NCBI GenBank assembly: GCA_951799445.1
Contig: OX637295.1
Location: forward strand, 23,560,001-23,624,000
From: Pseudisothecium myosuroides
Taxonomy: Eukaryota; Streptophyta; Bryopsida; Hypnales; Lembophyllaceae
Direction of reading: 5' to 3'
DNA: 64,000 bases
A program made the position numbers and the translations under genes. Numbering within the stretch: the stretch's first letter is position 1; the number at the start of each line of letters is the position of its first letter. A model generated the notes under the pieces. That model was not told where the DNA came from. It saw nothing but the letters and a program-made list of their open reading frames with translations, and ran no database searches. Shown here piece by piece: positions 61,622 through 64,000 of this stretch.

Positions 61622-61990
61622 TTTTAAAACTCAGCAGACTTTGATGGCCATTTTGGCATAGTAAAATAACATTTAAAAAAAAAATTTGAACTAGAAAAAG
61701 TTGGTAAATCAAGTTAAGTTTTATCTTCAAAAATCCGTTTGAGATTTAAAGACTCTAATCAAAAGTTATGAACAAATTTCAGAGAGGGGTTGGAAGGGAC
61801 ATTTTCTTTGACATTTTCAAACATCCCCTCTGAAATTTGTCCATAACTTTTAATTGGAGTCTCCAAATCTCAAACGAATTTTTGGAGATAAAACTTAACT
61901 TGATTTTTCAACTTTTTTTAGTTCAAAGTTTTTTGAAAAAAGTTGTTTTCCTATGCCTAAATGGCCGCCAAAGTCTGCTGAGTTAGAAAA
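61622..61990. repeat. Foldback hairpin, about 369 bp
   Basis: AACTCAGCAGACTTTGATGG at the left pairs with the complement of the right end (CAAAGTCTGCTGAGTT). The arms of about 155 bp continue through AAATCAAGTTAAGTTTTATC and TTGAGATTT, with an estimated 85% match. The loop is near 61795-61815. It lies inside the CACTA element. Confidence 0.75.
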
Positions 61991-62049
61991 CACAGAATTC
62001 TAAATGCATAAGTAAGAAAAAAATATATACGTTTTACATGTGATTATAA

Positions 62050-62230
62050 GTTTGGTGTGTTGGTTAAAGCTTTCAGTTACCAAGCCCAAGGTCTTGGGTT
62101 CAAATCCCATGGGCGACCGGTGATTGTGAGGGCTGCCCGAAATTTCCGGGCAGCGTAAATTTTTTTTTTATGCTGCCCGGAATTTTCGGGCAGCAAAAAA
62201 AAAGTAACTTTTTTTTTTTTTTTTTTTTTT
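62050..62230 (+). mobile_element. tRNA-derived SINE with poly-T tail
   Basis: A box-like TGGTGTGTTGGTTAAAGC (62053-62070) resembles the D-arm of tRNA-Ser/Leu. A perfect B box GGTTCAAATCC lies at 62097-62107, in a T-arm-like TGGGTTCAAATCCCA. Downstream, two GCTGCCCG..CGGGCAGC hairpins flank an A/T spacer, and a 22-base T run (62209-62230) ends it. T-tailed SINEs are known in plants. A lone tRNA gene is unlikely because the acceptor stem is not closed. Confidence 0.6.
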
Positions 62231-62356
62231 CTCTCCTCGGAATTGACCAAATCAACAGAAATAATCAACAGATTTCAGTTGATGATCAACGCGACCAAAT
62301 CAACAAAAAAAAAAAACACTTTTCTGTTGATTTGGACGTTGAGTTTTCTACTAGTG

Positions 62357-63840
62357 TATACATATATGTGTGTGTAACTTGGAACTTTGCATTGTTATTT
62401 TTACTATTATATATGTGGATTGCTTATAATTTATTTAATTTGAATTATGGTTTACTAGAATTGCACATATCAACATCAACACAATCATTTTAGCTTATTT
62501 AAAATAGACCTAGATGAGATGTTATTTATTGAAACAAGTTCTATGCAATTAAGACAAACTGAAATGTATCCCATATACACATATTTGGATCACAAGTTTA
62601 GAAATGGCAAATTTAAACTCATAATGGGTCTTGTAAGATAAATACTTATAGAAAAACTATTGAAAAAAATTAATTTTAATATATAGGTTATATTTGAAAT
62701 CTTAAAATGTACAACATTCATTTCAATTAATTATTGATTATTAATCATCTATAGTATTTTACTTTAAAAAAATATTTGTATAGTTTATTATTTATTATTG
62801 AAACAAAAAACTTTAGCAGAGGGACAAATTTTAATTGAAGGAAATACACATTATAAGACCACCAAATGAAGAGTCTATTGGGGGATAGTTCTACTATGTG
62901 AAGGGAGTAGGTGCTATCTTTAGATGGGCATGCATAAGTCATCGATGTACACAATGCACACCTAGGATACCAAAATAAAAACAAATTTTTGGCTTCCTAA
63001 CATTATTAACCTTATAATAAAATATTGAATATATAACAAGTATGATTGTTAGAAGATACTGAATTCATTACTTCAAGAATATTACATTAGAAACCCCCTT
63101 CACTTATTTAACCTTTAACAACCAAATGGAGCATGAGTAAACATAGATGTGCCCAAAATATATGTGTCAGTTTAACAATTTTTTTCAGTTTTCATCATAA
63201 ATGATTATATTATGAATTAGAAATAGATTTTATCTATAGAATCAATTTTGAAAAATAATTCTGCACATTTGTCCAATTGATTTAAAAACACATTACTTTC
63301 GCAATTAACCAAAAGCATGTTTTATATTTCTAGAATGTAATCTTTCTTATGATTGGCTAAAACTTTATCTTAAATTTATTTTGCAAAAGAGAAAAAAATA
63401 TTTGATTATGAAAATACCATTAATTTTCCTTTGGAGTAAATATTGAACCCTTCGTAATCTTAGATTTAAACAATCGTAATTACAATTTTGTAATACACTT
63501 ATAAAAAAATAATTTATAACACTATACACAAAAATAAGAAGAATTAAAAATAAAATTGGATTAAAAATAAAATTTTATGTTCAAAAGCAGTGCCTAAAGA
63601 ATTGAAGATGAATAATGACCACAAATGGTTGGGGCATATTTATGGGCTTTCTTCAACAACTAAATGTTTTTTAAAATTTTGTGCATTTTTTATATCTTTT
63701 TTCAAATATATTATTTACCCTAATTTCATCAAATTGATTATAAAGGACATTGTCTTTAAAAGAGTCAAATATTATTGTGCATGAATGAAAAGTTATTTGG
63801 ATTAAACATTATTCTAAACACTTCTAGAAAGGAAGTACTT
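62357..63840. other. AT-rich intergenic
   Basis: No gene recognised. It could be the interior of the putative LTR element to the right, but no gag or pol similarity is seen. Confidence 0.35.
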
Positions 63841-63842
63841 GA

Positions 63843-64000
63843 GCACCAAGCTCTGATGCTATTGCTGGTGCCTAAACACTCTTCATCTTCTACTACTATA
63901 GTTGTAGGGCAAGTTTGACAAAATTAATTCAAAAAATAGAATTTAAAAGAAATCTTCTAAAAGATTCATTTTTTTAACACGTGGTGCGCATTATTTTAAG
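63843..64000 (-). mobile_element. Possible LTR-retrotransposon primer site and LTR edge
   Basis: On the minus strand, TAGCATCAGAGCTTGGTGC (about 63843-63861) resembles the tRNA-Met primer-binding site TGGTATCAGAGC. It is separated by about 2 bases from a sequence that would be an LTR ending in ...CA and running off the right edge. Only one side is visible, so this is tentative. Confidence 0.25.

Larger units (their letters stand above)
60416..62356. mobile_element. Non-autonomous CACTA element with nested insertions, TSD TAT
   Basis: The left end CACTAGTAGAAAAACC and the complement of the right end CACTAGTAGAAAACTC agree over 14 bp. TAT stands directly outside both ends (60413-60415, 62357-62359), the 3-bp duplication typical of CACTA. 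Subterminal GACCAAATCAACAGAAA-type repeats in both orientations lie at 60434-60555 and 62243-62335, as expected for transposase-binding arrays. The interior carries a 10-bp tandem array, a TTAA-family MITE, a foldback and a SINE. No transposase is present. Length 1941 bp. Confidence 0.8.

Noticed and set aside
62050..62120. A functional tRNA gene
   Set aside because: A- and B-box-like sequences are present, but no acceptor stem closes and the downstream hairpins and T tail fit a SINE better.
1..64000. CRISPR array, bacterial operon or viral insertion
   Set aside because: There are no regularly spaced identical repeats. The genes have eukaryotic introns and no viral proteins are recognisable.

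Overview
The window is nuclear DNA of a land plant. Three multi-exon genes read cleanly: CTNNBL1 (minus strand, 18089-21121), MRE11 (plus strand, 23219-32192) and ribosomal protein eS10 (minus strand, 36594-38590). Their domain layout, GT-AG introns and telo-box-type promoter motifs are plant-like. The species cannot be named from the sequence. A non-seed plant is possible but only a guess.

The genes sit in one block at 18-39 kb. CTNNBL1 and MRE11 are divergent, and about 1.4 kb of nested transposon sequence lies between their 5' ends. CTNNBL1 serves the spliceosome, MRE11 DNA double-strand break repair and eS10 translation. All are housekeeping functions and they do not form a pathway.

Both flanks (1-17 kb and 39-64 kb) are AT-rich intergenic DNA built largely from non-autonomous transposable elements. 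No transposase gene is visible. The dominant family has termini of the form CCCCTAAAGGNCC..GGNCCTTTAGGGG flanked by TTAA, the pattern expected of piggyBac-like MITEs. About a dozen copies are present, some nested. Other families are CACTA-type elements (including a 1.9 kb element with a TAT duplication and a 31-bp relic), a mariner-like MITE, a tRNA-derived SINE, foldback hairpins of 300-430 bp, a family with GGGTGATTGCAAGAAAC termini inserted in a relative of itself, a CATTAGAAGAGATTTG-terminated family, and GGTRG-ended units arranged as an inverted pair around a GC-rich core. A diverged minisatellite with a unit near 114 bp lies at 54.5-57 kb.

Poorly explained parts are two stretches of higher GC (about 35.3-36.5 kb and 46-49 kb) and protein-like gene fragments near 40.6-41.2 kb. 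One of these resembles glycolate oxidase. I saw no CRISPR array, bacterial operon or new enzymatic system. The most notable material is the transposon biology, the MRE11 start codon apparently assembled by splicing, and the triplicated intron segment of eS10.
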